Assembly: GCA_011365055.1 (NCBI GenBank)
Contig: RDOG01000006.1
Span: 45,315 to 109,314 of the forward strand
Length of the DNA stretch: 64,000 nucleotides
Source of the DNA: Promethearchaeota archaeon
GTDB taxonomy: Archaea; Asgardarchaeota; Lokiarchaeia; Helarchaeales; RDOG01
Direction: 5' to 3'
Shown: in pieces, positions 36,139 through 45,729 of the stretch
How positions within the stretch are numbered: the stretch's first letter is position 1
How the letters are laid out: every line of letters begins with the position of its first letter
The notes under the pieces: generated by a model
Databases searched by the model: none
Told to the model about the DNA's origin: nothing
The model's input: the letters and a program-made list of their open reading frames with translations, nothing else
Made by a program: the position numbers and the translations under genes

Positions 36139-37551
36139 ATGAAGATAAATTTAATGAATCCAATAGAAAAAGCAATGATCAGTATTAAAAAATCTAGGAA
36201 AAAGGCGGAGAACTGTCCTTATAGACCTAAGTTTCATTTTATAGCTCCAAGCAATTGGATGAACGATCCTAATGGGACAATATATTACAAAAACGAATAC
36301 CATCTTTTTTATCAGCATAATCCTTATGGAACTAAATGGGGAAATATTCATTGGGGCCATGCTAAAAGTAAGGATCTTGTTCATTGGACACACATGCCGA
36401 TTGCTCTTGTCCCATCAAAAGAACTTGGAGAAAATCATTGCTTTTCAGGTTGTTGTGTAATTAATAATGAAGTACCAACTATATTATATACTAAAATTGG
36501 GTCGATTTTTAATGTCATCAAGGGCGCTGAACAGTGGTTGGCGATAAGTGAAGACGAATTAACTACATGGAAAAAATATAAAGATAATCCCGTTATGACT
36601 GATAAATTACATTATAAAATTGAAGTAAGAAATTGGAGAGATCCTTATATTTGGTTTGAGAATAATACATGGTATTCTATATTGGGAGGACAAATTAAAG
36701 GAAAAAAGCATGGAGTTATTTTTCTATATAAATCTCCAAATTTAATTGATTGGGAATATTTACATCCATTATACGAAGGTAAGAGAAGTTTTGGTGCAGT
36801 TTGGGAATGTCCAAACTTTTTTAGATTAGGAGAAAAGCATATTCTTATTATATCCCCTCATGGAAAGGTCAAATATGCAATTGGGTCATTTAAAGATCAT
36901 AGATTCAAACCAGAAAAATGGGATATTTTAGATTATGGATCTTCATTTTATGCAACTAATACGATCATTAAAAACGATAGAGTTATTTTATTTGGATGGA
37001 TTAAATATGGGAGGTTAGGAAATAAATATATAAAAGGTTGGAACGGATGCATAAGTTTGCCTCGGATCATAAGTATAAATAAAAGAAGAGAATTAAATAT
37101 CGAACCTGCAGCGGAATTAAAAATCCTTCGACAAGATAATTATAAAATAGAGGAATTAGTTATAAATTCAAATAAAAATCTAGTTATAGATGATACATAT
37201 AATAATTCATTTGAACTCTCAGGTAAAATACAGATTTTGGATGCAAATCAAGTTATTTTTAATATTACAAATTGCAGAGGAAAAGCAATATTAGGATTTG
37301 ACATAAATAATCAAGTAATTTTTATAAATAAAGAAAAAGGAAAAGTAAATTTTTCATTAAAGAACGAGAATATAGATTTTGATATTTTTATTGATAAATC
37401 AGTTATAGAAATGTTTGTTAACAAAAAAGCATGCTTGACAAGTAAATTTTATCCAAAAAATGGGAAAAATCAACAAATTGAGATTAATTCCAAAAGTGGT
37501 AGGGCTAGATTATTAAAATTTAATATATGGAGAATGAAATCCATTTGGTAA
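36139..37551 (+). CDS. Glycoside hydrolase family 32 (sucrose/fructan hydrolase)
   Basis: The 470-residue protein has the GH32 motifs: WMNDPNG (nucleophile Asp at about 43), FYQHNPYGTKWGNIHWGHA, WRDPYIW (stabilising Asp) and WECPNFF (acid/base Glu). A C-terminal beta-sandwich ends the protein, with FIDKSVIEMFVN typical of the family. There is no signal peptide, so it is cytosolic and would cleave imported sucrose or fructo-oligosaccharides. No transporter is seen nearby. GH32 is uncommon in archaea, and gain from bacteria is plausible. Confidence 0.93.
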   Translation: MKINLMNPIEKAMISIKKSRKKAENCPYRPKFHFIAPSNWMNDPNGTIYYKNEYHLFYQHNPYGTKWGNIHWGHAKSKDLVHWTHMPIALVPSKELGENHCFSGCCVINNEVPTILYTKIGSIFNVIKGAEQWLAISEDELTTWKKYKDNPVMTDKLHYKIEVRNWRDPYIWFENNTWYSILGGQIKGKKHGVIFLYKSPNLIDWEYLHPLYEGKRSFGAVWECPNFFRLGEKHILIISPHGKVKYAIGSFKDHRFKPEKWDILDYGSSFYATNTIIKNDRVILFGWIKYGRLGNKYIKGWNGCISLPRIISINKRRELNIEPAAELKILRQDNYKIEELVINSNKNLVIDDTYNNSFELSGKIQILDANQVIFNITNCRGKAILGFDINNQVIFINKEKGKVNFSLKNENIDFDIFIDKSVIEMFVNKKACLTSKFYPKNGKNQQIEINSKSGRARLLKFNIWRMKSIW

Positions 37552-37585
37552 AACTTTTAAATTCTCTTTAATAAACAAAGAAGTC

Positions 37586-37867
37586 ATGGAAAATATTATG
37601 AAAAAAGAAGAAAATAATAAAAAAATTATGAAAATTCATAAACAAATGTTCGAAATCTTTGAACGACTTAATTTGAAATTACCATCACCTCCATCTATTT
37701 CAAACATGGCAATTTTTCTTCAAGATCATCAATATATATCAAAAAATTATGCCAGTAAGATAAAGTCATTGGATTTAATATCAGATTTTAAAAACATGAA
37801 GAATATATCTAAAGAAATCAATGATATTGAATTATATCTTTTAACAAGATTTTATCATTATATATAA
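37586..37867 (+). CDS. Small hypothetical protein
   Basis: A 93-residue ORF, Lys/Asn/Ile-rich and mostly helical, with a central LKLPSPPSISNMA turn. It follows the GH32 gene after 34 bases on the same strand. No motif. It could be real, but codon content like that of AT-rich spacers keeps confidence modest. Confidence 0.45.
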   Translation: MENIMKKEENNKKIMKIHKQMFEIFERLNLKLPSPPSISNMAIFLQDHQYISKNYASKIKSLDLISDFKNMKNISKEINDIELYLLTRFYHYI

Positions 37868-37888
37868 TAAAAAAAAGAAAATTTGGAA

Positions 37889-38293
37889 TTAAGCAACGAG
37901 CGCATTGAAATACCAGAGGTCGATTTGAATATATTGCAATATAGATATAAAAATTACTATAAATAATAAAGCAACAAACGCAACAAGAATAGCACTTTTC
38001 CATTGTAAATCAAATATCCAATAACTTAATCCTAACCAAACTATATAAACTAAGTATGGCGCAGCACCACTAATAAAAGCACCCCATGGATACATTCCAA
38101 AAACCATATAAATAGCGACTGCTGCAACGGTTCCAAGAACAGTTACTACAAGCGCTTTAAAATATCGTTTACCTTCCTCAGAACTCTTTCCTTCAGATAA
38201 TCTTACTGTTAACCAAGTTAATATAGAAACGGAAAAGATTAAGACTAATATCCAAACAAGTAATAATATCTGGTCAGCAGTTATTGTTTGCAA
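37889..38293 (-). CDS. Small four-TM membrane protein
   Basis: A 134-residue protein with about four hydrophobic helices (roughly 7-29, 46-66, 74-95 and 99-122) and a short charged loop SEGKSSEEGKRYF after the first. No family recognised. Possibly a small carrier or scaffold in the cytoplasmic membrane. Confidence 0.65.
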   Translation of the reverse strand: MQTITADQILLLVWILVLIFSVSILTWLTVRLSEGKSSEEGKRYFKALVVTVLGTVAAVAIYMVFGMYPWGAFISGAAPYLVYIVWLGLSYWIFDLQWKSAILVAFVALLFIVIFISILQYIQIDLWYFNALVA

Positions 38294-38378
38294 CTAACAT
38301 CCATCCAGTCTTTTTAAATATATGAATAATAGTTATCAAAAAGAAATTCAATCATAAAAATTTAATGTTTATATTTAA

Positions 38379-39104
38379 TTATTCATTGATAGGTTTTTGC
38401 TTAACTGATACTTTAGCTTTTTTTACGGTTTTCGGTTTTTCCTGTGTTTTTTTTTCGGATTTCGGTTTCGATTCATCTTTATTTGAAATTTTTTCAACCT
38501 CTTCGGGCTTTTTTAAGAGATCTCCTGTTCTTTTAGATAAAAATTCGAGGGCAACTACTTTTCCGTGTTTAATATACATGCGAGAAACGTAATTCTCTGG
38601 TAATTCGGTGACACCTTCTGGTAAAAATGCTGATTTTTCAAATTTTAACACTTCAGAACCCATTATTTTTGTGACGACAGCAACGTAATAATTTTTTCCT
38701 ATTAAAACTCCCTCTCTTTCATATCCTTCAAGAATAGGAGTTTCTTTTACGCGTTTCTGGATTTCAATTACTTCTAAAGTGGGGCCCTCATCTCGAACAA
38801 ACTTTCTAATCGAGTCCTTCAATATTTCTTTAAACACATCTGGTTCAGAATCTTCATCAACAGTCTTAATTCGGTATGAAAGCCTTCTATCATTTATTAC
38901 AGTTCTAGAAGAGCGAGCACTAGCAAATTTTTTTCTCGTATTTGCTTCCTTCCCAACCCAAATATAACAAATTTTCCAATCATGATTCAGAATTACGAAA
39001 CAAGACTTACTGCTTGTTCCATCAGTTTTAATAATATCACTTAATACCTCCCCATCTGTAACTATTTGTAAATCCCCATTCTCAAATACGTCAAATACTT
39101 CCAA
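38379..39104 (-). CDS. Gelsolin-like domain protein
   Basis: This 241-residue protein starts with a gelsolin-type domain (about residues 1-110). SCFVILNHDWKICYIWVGKE is the core strand with the hallmark W-V-G-K, RKKFASARSSRTVI is the long helix, and a VDEDSEPDVFKEIL ending matches the gelsolin 'E-x-x-F' close. A second, unrecognised part (110-200) and a Lys-rich tail (200-241) follow. Gelsolin domains cap or sever actin filaments in a calcium-dependent way, and Asgard gelsolins are known to act on actin. The charged tail could reach membrane or nucleic acid. Confidence 0.8.
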   Translation of the reverse strand: MEVFDVFENGDLQIVTDGEVLSDIIKTDGTSSKSCFVILNHDWKICYIWVGKEANTRKKFASARSSRTVINDRRLSYRIKTVDEDSEPDVFKEILKDSIRKFVRDEGPTLEVIEIQKRVKETPILEGYEREGVLIGKNYYVAVVTKIMGSEVLKFEKSAFLPEGVTELPENYVSRMYIKHGKVVALEFLSKRTGDLLKKPEEVEKISNKDESKPKSEKKTQEKPKTVKKAKVSVKQKPINE

Positions 39105-39352
39105 TGAGTCATCTCCGAATTAAATCAATCTATTTTGATTTTTTATATCGTTCATTTAAAGTATTTCTTTCAATACTTCCTTTTTTGATATTCGATTAAA
39201 AATGATTATTTTATTCTCGTATTGGTTATATCAATTTCAAAATTTTTAATACTTTGGGATTTTGGAAGGATTATTTTTTTTTATCATCTGAATTATTCTT
39301 GAATTTCTTAATCAAAAAATAGAAAATTTCGACAATGCAAAAAAAATCTGGA

Positions 39353-39434
39353 TTTGAGTCCCATTTGACAATTTGCTTGTAAGGGATGATAATATGGCAA
39401 ATTTTTGAAAATGTATACCAAATGGAGACTCAAA
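39353..39434. repeat. Large inverted repeat / possible structured RNA
   Basis: TTTGAGTCCCATTTG (39353-39367) is complementary to CAAATGGAGACTCAAA (39419-39434) with one bulged base. Inside, AATTTGC pairs with GCAAATT. Together they form a long 82-base hairpin in the middle of a 645-base gene-free stretch. It could be a small RNA, a regulatory element or a MITE-like remnant; no other copy was seen in the window. Confidence 0.55.
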
Positions 39435-39555
39435 CCTTAAGAATATATTATAAAATCTATATTTTATTATTTTTGGTTAATTTTCAGAAAACTTAAATGG
39501 ATGCAAAAATGTCGAATAATTAACGAATTTTTTGATCTGAGAAATGATAAGTATA

Positions 39556-39640
39556 ATTTTTTAATGAAGTCACTATGAGATCTCAAAAATGATCATCCAA
39601 TTTTTTTATTAAAGTCACTATGAAGTCTAAAACATAGTAG
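39556..39640. repeat. Imperfect direct repeat, 45-base period
   Basis: AAGTCACTATGA occurs at 39567-39578 and 39612-39623, each preceded by a T-rich run and followed by AGTCT/GATCT and A-rich sequence. Two degenerate copies only; no ORF. Confidence 0.45.
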
Positions 39641-39750
39641 ATTTTTAAAAATTTCATTGTAAAAGCTAGAAAAGTTCAAAAAAATGCATTCTTAAAAATG
39701 CGATATTTTAAAAAAATGTTCTTTAAATTGAGAATTGATGGTATTAACAC

Positions 39751-39957
39751 CTAATTACGAATACGTCTGACTAGTTTTAGAATACCTTTTTTCTGAAATT
39801 TTTTTAACATTAAATAAATTCTAAATTTAGATAATTCAAATTCATTTATCAAATTATTTAATGTTTTTTTTCCGTCTATTGTTAGGAGAATTTCGCATTC
39901 TTTTAAGGTAACTTTAATATCCCTTAAAGGAGATGTGATAATTGGTACTAATTCCAT
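39751..39957 (-). CDS. Small winged-helix-like protein
   Basis: A 68-residue protein with ILLTIDGKKTLNNLINEFELSKFRIYLMLKKFQKKGILKLVRR, matching the winged-helix pattern found at the end of PATAN/DUF4388-type and other signalling proteins (short helix, turn, recognition helix, basic wing). It could bind DNA or partner with the divergent GTPase gene, whose product also ends in a winged helix. Function not established. Confidence 0.6.
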   Translation of the reverse strand: MELVPIITSPLRDIKVTLKECEILLTIDGKKTLNNLINEFELSKFRIYLMLKKFQKKGILKLVRRIRN

Positions 39958-40138
39958 TTTAAATCAATAGATTTCTTATTAATTTTATATATCATTTAAA
40001 ACTAATTATCTATAATATATAAATTTCAATATTATTTACAAATAAATAGTGAAGATTAAATTTATTATTTAAATTTCCTAAACCTTTATAGATTTTAATA
40101 CACATAATATAATACTAATCCATAAAAGAGGTATTTTA

Positions 40139-40834
40139 ATGAAAATTATAGTAACGGGACCGTATCACGCGGGAAAATCGACGTTTGTGAAGAGTTTTTG
40201 TGGTGAAAGTATTAATTTAGAAAAAGTTGGGATCGAGGGTCCAACCACGGTAGCAATGGACTTCGGAACTAAGGAATTTAAAGATTTAAAAGTTTCAGTT
40301 TTTGGGACGCCTGGGAAAACTAGATTTTCTGTTGTAAGGGAGATTTTGGCGGTCGGTGCTGATGGAATTGTATTTGTTATTGATTCTGCAAATCCAAAAT
40401 TAGATGAAGAAACAAAAATAATATGGTCGGAAATAATGAAATTTTTATCAGACATTCCAAAAGTAATTGCTGCAAATAAACAAGATGAACCGACAGCACG
40501 ATCAATTGAACAACTTGAAAGAGACATGGCTTTCTTAAAGGGTACTAAAATGATTCCAACAGTTGCTAAAGACAATTCAGGGCTTGATGAAGTAATGAAT
40601 TATCTATTAAAAAAGAGTATTGATAAGATATTACCTCTTTTAACAAAATTAAATGATTTTCATGGTCAAATACAAGGAGTTGAAAAGCTCTCAAAAGCTT
40701 TGAATAAATCAACTACTGAAGCACGTTCTTATTTGCGCTGGCTTGAAAATAGGTACTTAGTACAAGTCGATTGGCGTCTTCACATTTACTGGCTTTCTTC
40801 CTCAATTAAGAAGACACTTGATGAATTAAAATAA
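40139..40834 (+). CDS. MglA/CvnD-like GTPase with C-terminal winged helix
   Basis: A 231-residue protein. The G domain has P-loop GPYHAGKST, TTVAMDFG, FGTPGKTRF and NKQD, typical of the archaeal and bacterial MglA/CvnD-like GTPases. The usual switch II Gln (TPGQERF) is replaced by Lys, suggesting poor intrinsic GTP hydrolysis or need for a helper. Residues about 185-231 form a winged helix (KLSKALNKSTTEARSYLRWLE). Not fused in typical relatives as far as I recall. It may link GTP binding to transcription or protein contacts. Confidence 0.82.
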   Translation: MKIIVTGPYHAGKSTFVKSFCGESINLEKVGIEGPTTVAMDFGTKEFKDLKVSVFGTPGKTRFSVVREILAVGADGIVFVIDSANPKLDEETKIIWSEIMKFLSDIPKVIAANKQDEPTARSIEQLERDMAFLKGTKMIPTVAKDNSGLDEVMNYLLKKSIDKILPLLTKLNDFHGQIQGVEKLSKALNKSTTEARSYLRWLENRYLVQVDWRLHIYWLSSSIKKTLDELK

Positions 40835-40927
40835 TATCAGTCTTTTTTTCTATCAAAAAATATCAAGAAAATTTATTTTTTAATTTTAAATTGGTTATTT
40901 AAAAAAAATTAAGATGTGATTCAGTAA

Positions 40928-42184
40928 ATGGTGAAATTTGAGAAAATAAAAGTACCCACCGAAGGTTCTAAAATTGAAATTCGCGATGGAGAACTCGTGA
41001 TACCAGACAATCCGATTATTCCATTTATCGAGGGTGATGGAATTGGCGCAGATATTATGAAAGCAGCCAGGAGAGTAATAGACGCGGCGGTTGAGAAAGC
41101 TTATGGCACTAAGCGGAAAATAGCATGGTTTGAAATAATGGCAGGGGAAAAAGCACAAAAATTATACGGAACAGTGCTTCCCGATGATACGTATAATGCA
41201 ATAAAGGAATTCATAGTAGCCATTAAGGGTCCACTCACCACTCCTGTTGGTGGAGGTTTCCGAAGTTTAAACGTAACTTTACGTCAATATTTCCAATTAT
41301 ATTCATGTATTAGACCAGTAAAATATTATAAAGGAGTTCCAAGCCCAGTTACTCATCCAGAACGCATGGATATCGTTATTTTTAGGGAAAACACCGAAGA
41401 TGTTTATGCTGGAATTGAATGGAAAGAAGGAAGTAATGAAACTAAAGAATTAATGAAATTTATTAAGGATAAATTTAACGTCGATATTGCATTAGATTCA
41501 GGAATAGGCATCAAACCAATCAGCATTCACGGAACAAAAAGATTAGTACGGGCAGCAATAAAATATGCTTTGAAATATAAACGAAAAAGTGTCACTCTCA
41601 TGCATAAAGGCAACATTATGAAGTTCACGGAGGGATCTTTTAGAGATTGGGGTTACGAAGTTGCTAAAGAAGAATTTAGGGATAAGATCATTACTGAAGA
41701 TGAACTTTGGAAGGAACCTTATAACGGAAAAATCCCAGAAGGAAAAATATTAATCAAAGATAGAATAGCAGATAGCATGTTTCAACAAATGTTAACTCGT
41801 ACAGACGAATATGATCTAGTTGCAACGCCAAATCTAAATGGAGATTATCTTTCTGATGCAGCTGCAGCTCAGATCGGAGGATTAGGTATCGCTCCCGGAG
41901 CAAATATAGGTGATTATATCGCTTTATTTGAACCTACTCATGGAAGTGCCCCGAAATATGCGAACCAAGATAAAGTAAATCCAAGTTCCTTGATATTATC
42001 AGGTGTTATGATGCTACAATACCTTAATTGGATTGAAGCGGCGGATTTAATTGAAAACGCAATTGAAAAAACAATACAAGAAAGGAAAGTAACTTACGAT
42101 TTTGCTAGATTAATGGATAACGTTACTCCAATCAAGACTTCAGAATATGCAACAGCTATTATAGAAAATATTAAAAAATTATGA
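40928..42184 (+). CDS. icd: Isocitrate dehydrogenase (NADP-type)
   Basis: The 418-residue protein is a clear isocitrate dehydrogenase of the IDH/IMDH family: [25 protein letters not shown] (substrate arginines), [46 protein letters not shown] and [11 protein letters not shown]. It converts isocitrate to 2-oxoglutarate in an oxidative or partial TCA route, making NAD(P)H. The second coenzyme loop suggests NADP but this needs structure-based checking. Confidence 0.95.
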   Translation: MVKFEKIKVPTEGSKIEIRDGELVIPDNPIIPFIEGDGIGADIMKAARRVIDAAVEKAYGTKRKIAWFEIMAGEKAQKLYGTVLPDDTYNAIKEFIVAIKGPLTTPVGGGFRSLNVTLRQYFQLYSCIRPVKYYKGVPSPVTHPERMDIVIFRENTEDVYAGIEWKEGSNETKELMKFIKDKFNVDIALDSGIGIKPISIHGTKRLVRAAIKYALKYKRKSVTLMHKGNIMKFTEGSFRDWGYEVAKEEFRDKIITEDELWKEPYNGKIPEGKILIKDRIADSMFQQMLTRTDEYDLVATPNLNGDYLSDAAAAQIGGLGIAPGANIGDYIALFEPTHGSAPKYANQDKVNPSSLILSGVMMLQYLNWIEAADLIENAIEKTIQERKVTYDFARLMDNVTPIKTSEYATAIIENIKKL

Positions 42185-42192
42185 TATCTATT

Positions 42193-45100
42193 TTAATTTT
42201 TAATTCTTACTTTAAAGATTTCTTCCAGAGCAAGAATTAATTCTTCACTTTCTCTCGTTAATCTTAATATATCTGATTTTTTCATCTCTACAATATCTGC
42301 AAATTTCTTTGCTGCTTGTCCAATTTGTTTATTACTTTTTTTATTTCGTCTATTATCTTGTAAATTCTCATAATATTTATAAGCTTTCTTTAAATATTGA
42401 TCCGGAAGCATACTGACTTTAACTAAAAGTTGAATATTTTCTTTTAACATGATACCCGCTTTTTGAATCCTTGCTCTTTTCCAATACACTTCTCCTGCTC
42501 TTTTCTGATATTCTTCTAAATATGAAGAAGTTTTTTTGCCTAAATAATCTAGAAATTTGTAAATTTCTTCAATATATTCATCAAAATATCTCACGATAAG
42601 TTCTAGATTACTTTCAAGAACTTTCAAGGATGCTTCGCTCAATTTTTTTTCTATATCAAGGGATTTTAAGTGATCCATTTGTGCCGCAATTATATCACGT
42701 TTCATCTTTAGTTCTTCAGCTAATGTGATGACTTCCCTTATTTCTTTAGGATTAACTTCTTCGAGATTAAGTTTATGAACTTTAGATAATAATTTTAATG
42801 CACTTTTCAATTCTTCTGGTGAAAATTTATCTGGTTCATCTGTATAAGATTCCAATAAATTCTCAACTTCACCAATAGTCTTTCTAATCATGGCTAATTT
42901 TTGTTGATCTTTTTCATCAATCACTCCTAATTGTCGCTCCGGTTTTGTGGAATCTTTTAAAATTGAAGGAAATGTTTTTAAAGAATCTAGCATCACATCT
43001 GGTAAATCTTCGGGCAGTTCAGCTCGAAATTCTTCAATTCGATTCATTAGATCGTTAGGTATTGGTGTAGTTACAGATCCAGAAGGAGTACTCATAATTT
43101 TTGTTTTAGGTGGTATTTCTCCAGAATTACCAATTATTTTTTCTTTTGGCATTAATTCAGAAGATATATCCACAGAAGGCGTTTTTGGTACAGTACCAGG
43201 AGATAATTTCATAGATGCGTTTATCAATGGTTCCTCTTGTGGAATTTCAGGGATTATTTTAGGAGAAGATTCGGATAATAATTTTGAAGGAGGACCTTGT
43301 TGTAAATTATTTTGTAGTCCTAACGGTTTTATAACAGCTGGACCTTTTGGAGGTAATTTAGGTGGAATTTTTTCAGGTAAATCTTTAGGTGGACCAGTTG
43401 GGGGACCTTTAGGTGGACCAGTTGGGGGACCTTTAGGTGGACCAGTTGGGGGACCTTTAGGTGGACCAGTTGGGGGACCTTTAGGTGGACCAGTTGGGGG
43501 ACCTTTAGGTGGACCAGTTGGAGGACCTTTAGGTGGACCAGTTGGGGGACCTTTAGGTGGACCTTTCATAGCTATTGGTTTATTCCCCATTAATTTTGCT
43601 GCTATTGAACTAACTGATGAAGTAGAAATCTCTTGTTGCTCGATTTTTTTCTTTAGTATTAATGAATTTACCCAAATATCTTTTACTTTTTCCTTAAATT
43701 CAGATAAGAGTGTATTTTCATTTAATTTATAAACATCAAGTTTTTCAATGATATTAATCAAACCATCATCAAAATTTTTCATTAAAGGTTTAAGTTTTAA
43801 AGAAATAGTTTTTAATTTAACATCATATTCTTTCTTATCTGCTTTTATTATTTCATGTAACTTATTTTCCGCGTTCTTATTTATAATATTTATTAACATA
43901 TCTTGTGTATTTTCTAATAATATATCAACAACATTATTTGGAATAACTTTATGTGTTTCTAACTTATCAAATAATGGTTGATTTTTTATAGTTGACGTTT
44001 CTAAGAATTTCATAAATTCAAACTTTATTTGTTTCAAAATTGGTGCAAGACGTTGATCTGGTTGAGGTGGTATGATTATTTCTGATGCAACCTCAATTTC
44101 TTTATCTTTTTCAGCTTCACCAGCACTTAATTCTGAATAAACTTCATATATTCCATTTTTTGACAGATATTCGATAAGATATCCCTTAAATTCTTCTTTA
44201 TCAATTTTTACTTTTTTCTTTAAAATTAATTTGACTATATCAGATCCTAAAATGGGTGGTATGCCGTTGAATAATTCTAAAATATTTTCCAGACCTGCTT
44301 TTTTCTCAATTTTAATTCGTTCTAAAATCCAGATTGCTATTCCTTCAATTGCATCTTTTAAAAGCTTCAATCCAGAAGAGCCTTCTTCTTTTTTTCCTTT
44401 TTTCTTTTTATTCTTTTTATCTAATTTTTTATTAACAAGTTCCTCTAAGTCTTCCACGTGCAACAAGTTTTCTAATGGTTCAAAAATTATTCCAAAAGAG
44501 GTCTTTATTTGTTCATGTTTTAATGCTTCTTGAGTATTATTGGGTAATAGATTTCCGAGTTTTATAATTTTTTGAAGAGTTTTTTCTTGTTCTTGGTTTA
44601 AATCTTTATTTTTTCTTATTGAATTAGTGGTCTGAGCAATTGTAAAAAATAATTTTGGTTTTTCATTTATTTTATTTATTTTATCGATGATTTCTTTGCG
44701 TTTTTCTTCACTAATGAAAGTTTTATTCTCTTTTTTACCAATAATAGTAGATTCATTGAGAATTTGGTTTACAGAAGACGTGAATTCAAGAGATTCTTCC
44801 TTTGAGATCTCCCCCGTAACTGAATAAAAATAGGTGTCATCTAAACAACTTAGAATATTTTTTACGCTTTCTGGACCAAATGTCATCATTTTTCTTTCTT
44901 CATCAAGTCTTTCCTTGACAAATACAGCTTTATCGTATTCACTCCATTTCTGGTCAATTTCTGGTTTGACCTTTTCTATCGCTTTTCTAAGGCTAACTTT
45001 TTTTTCTTCAAGTCCATCTGAAGTATTTAGAAAGGGAATAAGGAATTTTGGAGACATTCCCATGCTCATTGCACCATAATAGCGCATATTTAACCACAAA

Positions 45101-45555
45101 GTCATTAATTCAGAAACTTGTTTTTGATTGAAGCCATGCTTTGAGGCTAATTTTAATGTTTTATCCGAAAAAAAATCTTCTCTAATAGCCCGAGGAGTTT
45201 TTTCCAATATTTTCTGGCATTCCTTTAATTTTTTGGGAGAATAAATACTAAAAAAATCAAAAAGCTTTAATTGAAAATCAAGTGCATTAAGCCTACTTTC
45301 CAACGGTCGTAAATATGTATCAATAGCTTTCAATTGATTTTCTATAGCAATCATAAATTTATCAGGTTTTAATCTAAAATATTTTTGCGCTTCTTTTTCT
45401 GAAAGATGTGGAAAAAATCTCTTTGTAAAATCTTTAATGTCTAATTTTTGATAAGGCCAAATTACTTCATCTTTATGAAGAAGAGAATTAGTTTCTGATA
45501 ACAATTTTTTAATATTTTCAAATTGATTTGGTTTCTCTTCTTCCAAAAAAATCAC
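42193..45555 (-). CDS. Giant coiled-coil protein with Pro-rich tandem repeat
   Basis: A 1120-residue protein. Residues 1-650 are mostly helical and charged; a Pro-rich block follows (about 664-723) made of seven copies of GPPTGPPK, then a Pro/Ser linker to about 820; the last 300 residues are a strong coiled coil. There is no signal peptide or membrane helix. The Pro-rich centre between helical ends recalls the FH1 layout of formins, but no FH2 signature is visible. Profilin-type ligands are a guess. The repeat is encoded by a 24-base tandem minisatellite. Confidence 0.85.
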   Translation of the reverse strand: MIFLEEEKPNQFENIKKLLSETNSLLHKDEVIWPYQKLDIKDFTKRFFPHLSEKEAQKYFRLKPDKFMIAIENQLKAIDTYLRPLESRLNALDFQLKLFDFFSIYSPKKLKECQKILEKTPRAIREDFFSDKTLKLASKHGFNQKQVSELMTLWLNMRYYGAMSMGMSPKFLIPFLNTSDGLEEKKVSLRKAIEKVKPEIDQKWSEYDKAVFVKERLDEERKMMTFGPESVKNILSCLDDTYFYSVTGEISKEESLEFTSSVNQILNESTIIGKKENKTFISEEKRKEIIDKINKINEKPKLFFTIAQTTNSIRKNKDLNQEQEKTLQKIIKLGNLLPNNTQEALKHEQIKTSFGIIFEPLENLLHVEDLEELVNKKLDKKNKKKKGKKEEGSSGLKLLKDAIEGIAIWILERIKIEKKAGLENILELFNGIPPILGSDIVKLILKKKVKIDKEEFKGYLIEYLSKNGIYEVYSELSAGEAEKDKEIEVASEIIIPPQPDQRLAPILKQIKFEFMKFLETSTIKNQPLFDKLETHKVIPNNVVDILLENTQDMLINIINKNAENKLHEIIKADKKEYDVKLKTISLKLKPLMKNFDDGLINIIEKLDVYKLNENTLLSEFKEKVKDIWVNSLILKKKIEQQEISTSSVSSIAAKLMGNKPIAMKGPPKGPPTGPPKGPPTGPPKGPPTGPPKGPPTGPPKGPPTGPPKGPPTGPPKGPPTGPPKDLPEKIPPKLPPKGPAVIKPLGLQNNLQQGPPSKLLSESSPKIIPEIPQEEPLINASMKLSPGTVPKTPSVDISSELMPKEKIIGNSGEIPPKTKIMSTPSGSVTTPIPNDLMNRIEEFRAELPEDLPDVMLDSLKTFPSILKDSTKPERQLGVIDEKDQQKLAMIRKTIGEVENLLESYTDEPDKFSPEELKSALKLLSKVHKLNLEEVNPKEIREVITLAEELKMKRDIIAAQMDHLKSLDIEKKLSEASLKVLESNLELIVRYFDEYIEEIYKFLDYLGKKTSSYLEEYQKRAGEVYWKRARIQKAGIMLKENIQLLVKVSMLPDQYLKKAYKYYENLQDNRRNKKSNKQIGQAAKKFADIVEMKKSDILRLTRESEELILALEEIFKVRIKN
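43385..43565 (-). repeat. 24-bp tandem repeat inside the giant protein gene
   Basis: Seven near-perfect copies of a 24-base unit encode GPPTGPPK on the minus strand; only single-base differences (GGGGGA versus GGAGGA) occur. Such in-frame minisatellites change copy number by slippage, so length may vary between cells or strains. Confidence 0.9.
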
Positions 45556-45729
45556 TTGTCATAATAATTTGCGCGCGAGGTTCTTTTCTAGTTAATTAAG
45601 ATCAAATTTAATATATCAGTGTAATTCTATAATATTATAATAAACACATTGAAAACTTAAATTTATGAAATTCAATTGTTTTTTAGGACTTTTTATTTGA
45701 ATTTATCATATTTTTTCAAGGGATTTTAA

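Larger units (their letters stand above)
39105..39750. other. Long intergenic region with structured repeats
   Basis: About 645 bases without a supportable ORF, very AT-rich. It contains the large inverted repeat at 39353-39434 and an imperfect 45-base tandem repeat near 39556-39640 (both listed). The region lies between two minus-strand genes, so part of it may be the promoter of the gelsolin-like gene. Confidence 0.45.

Noticed and set aside
42947..43732. 261-codon ORF antisense to the giant protein gene
   Set aside because: It is a Gly-Pro mirror of the 24-bp repeat on the opposite strand. The minus-strand gene is far longer and coherent.
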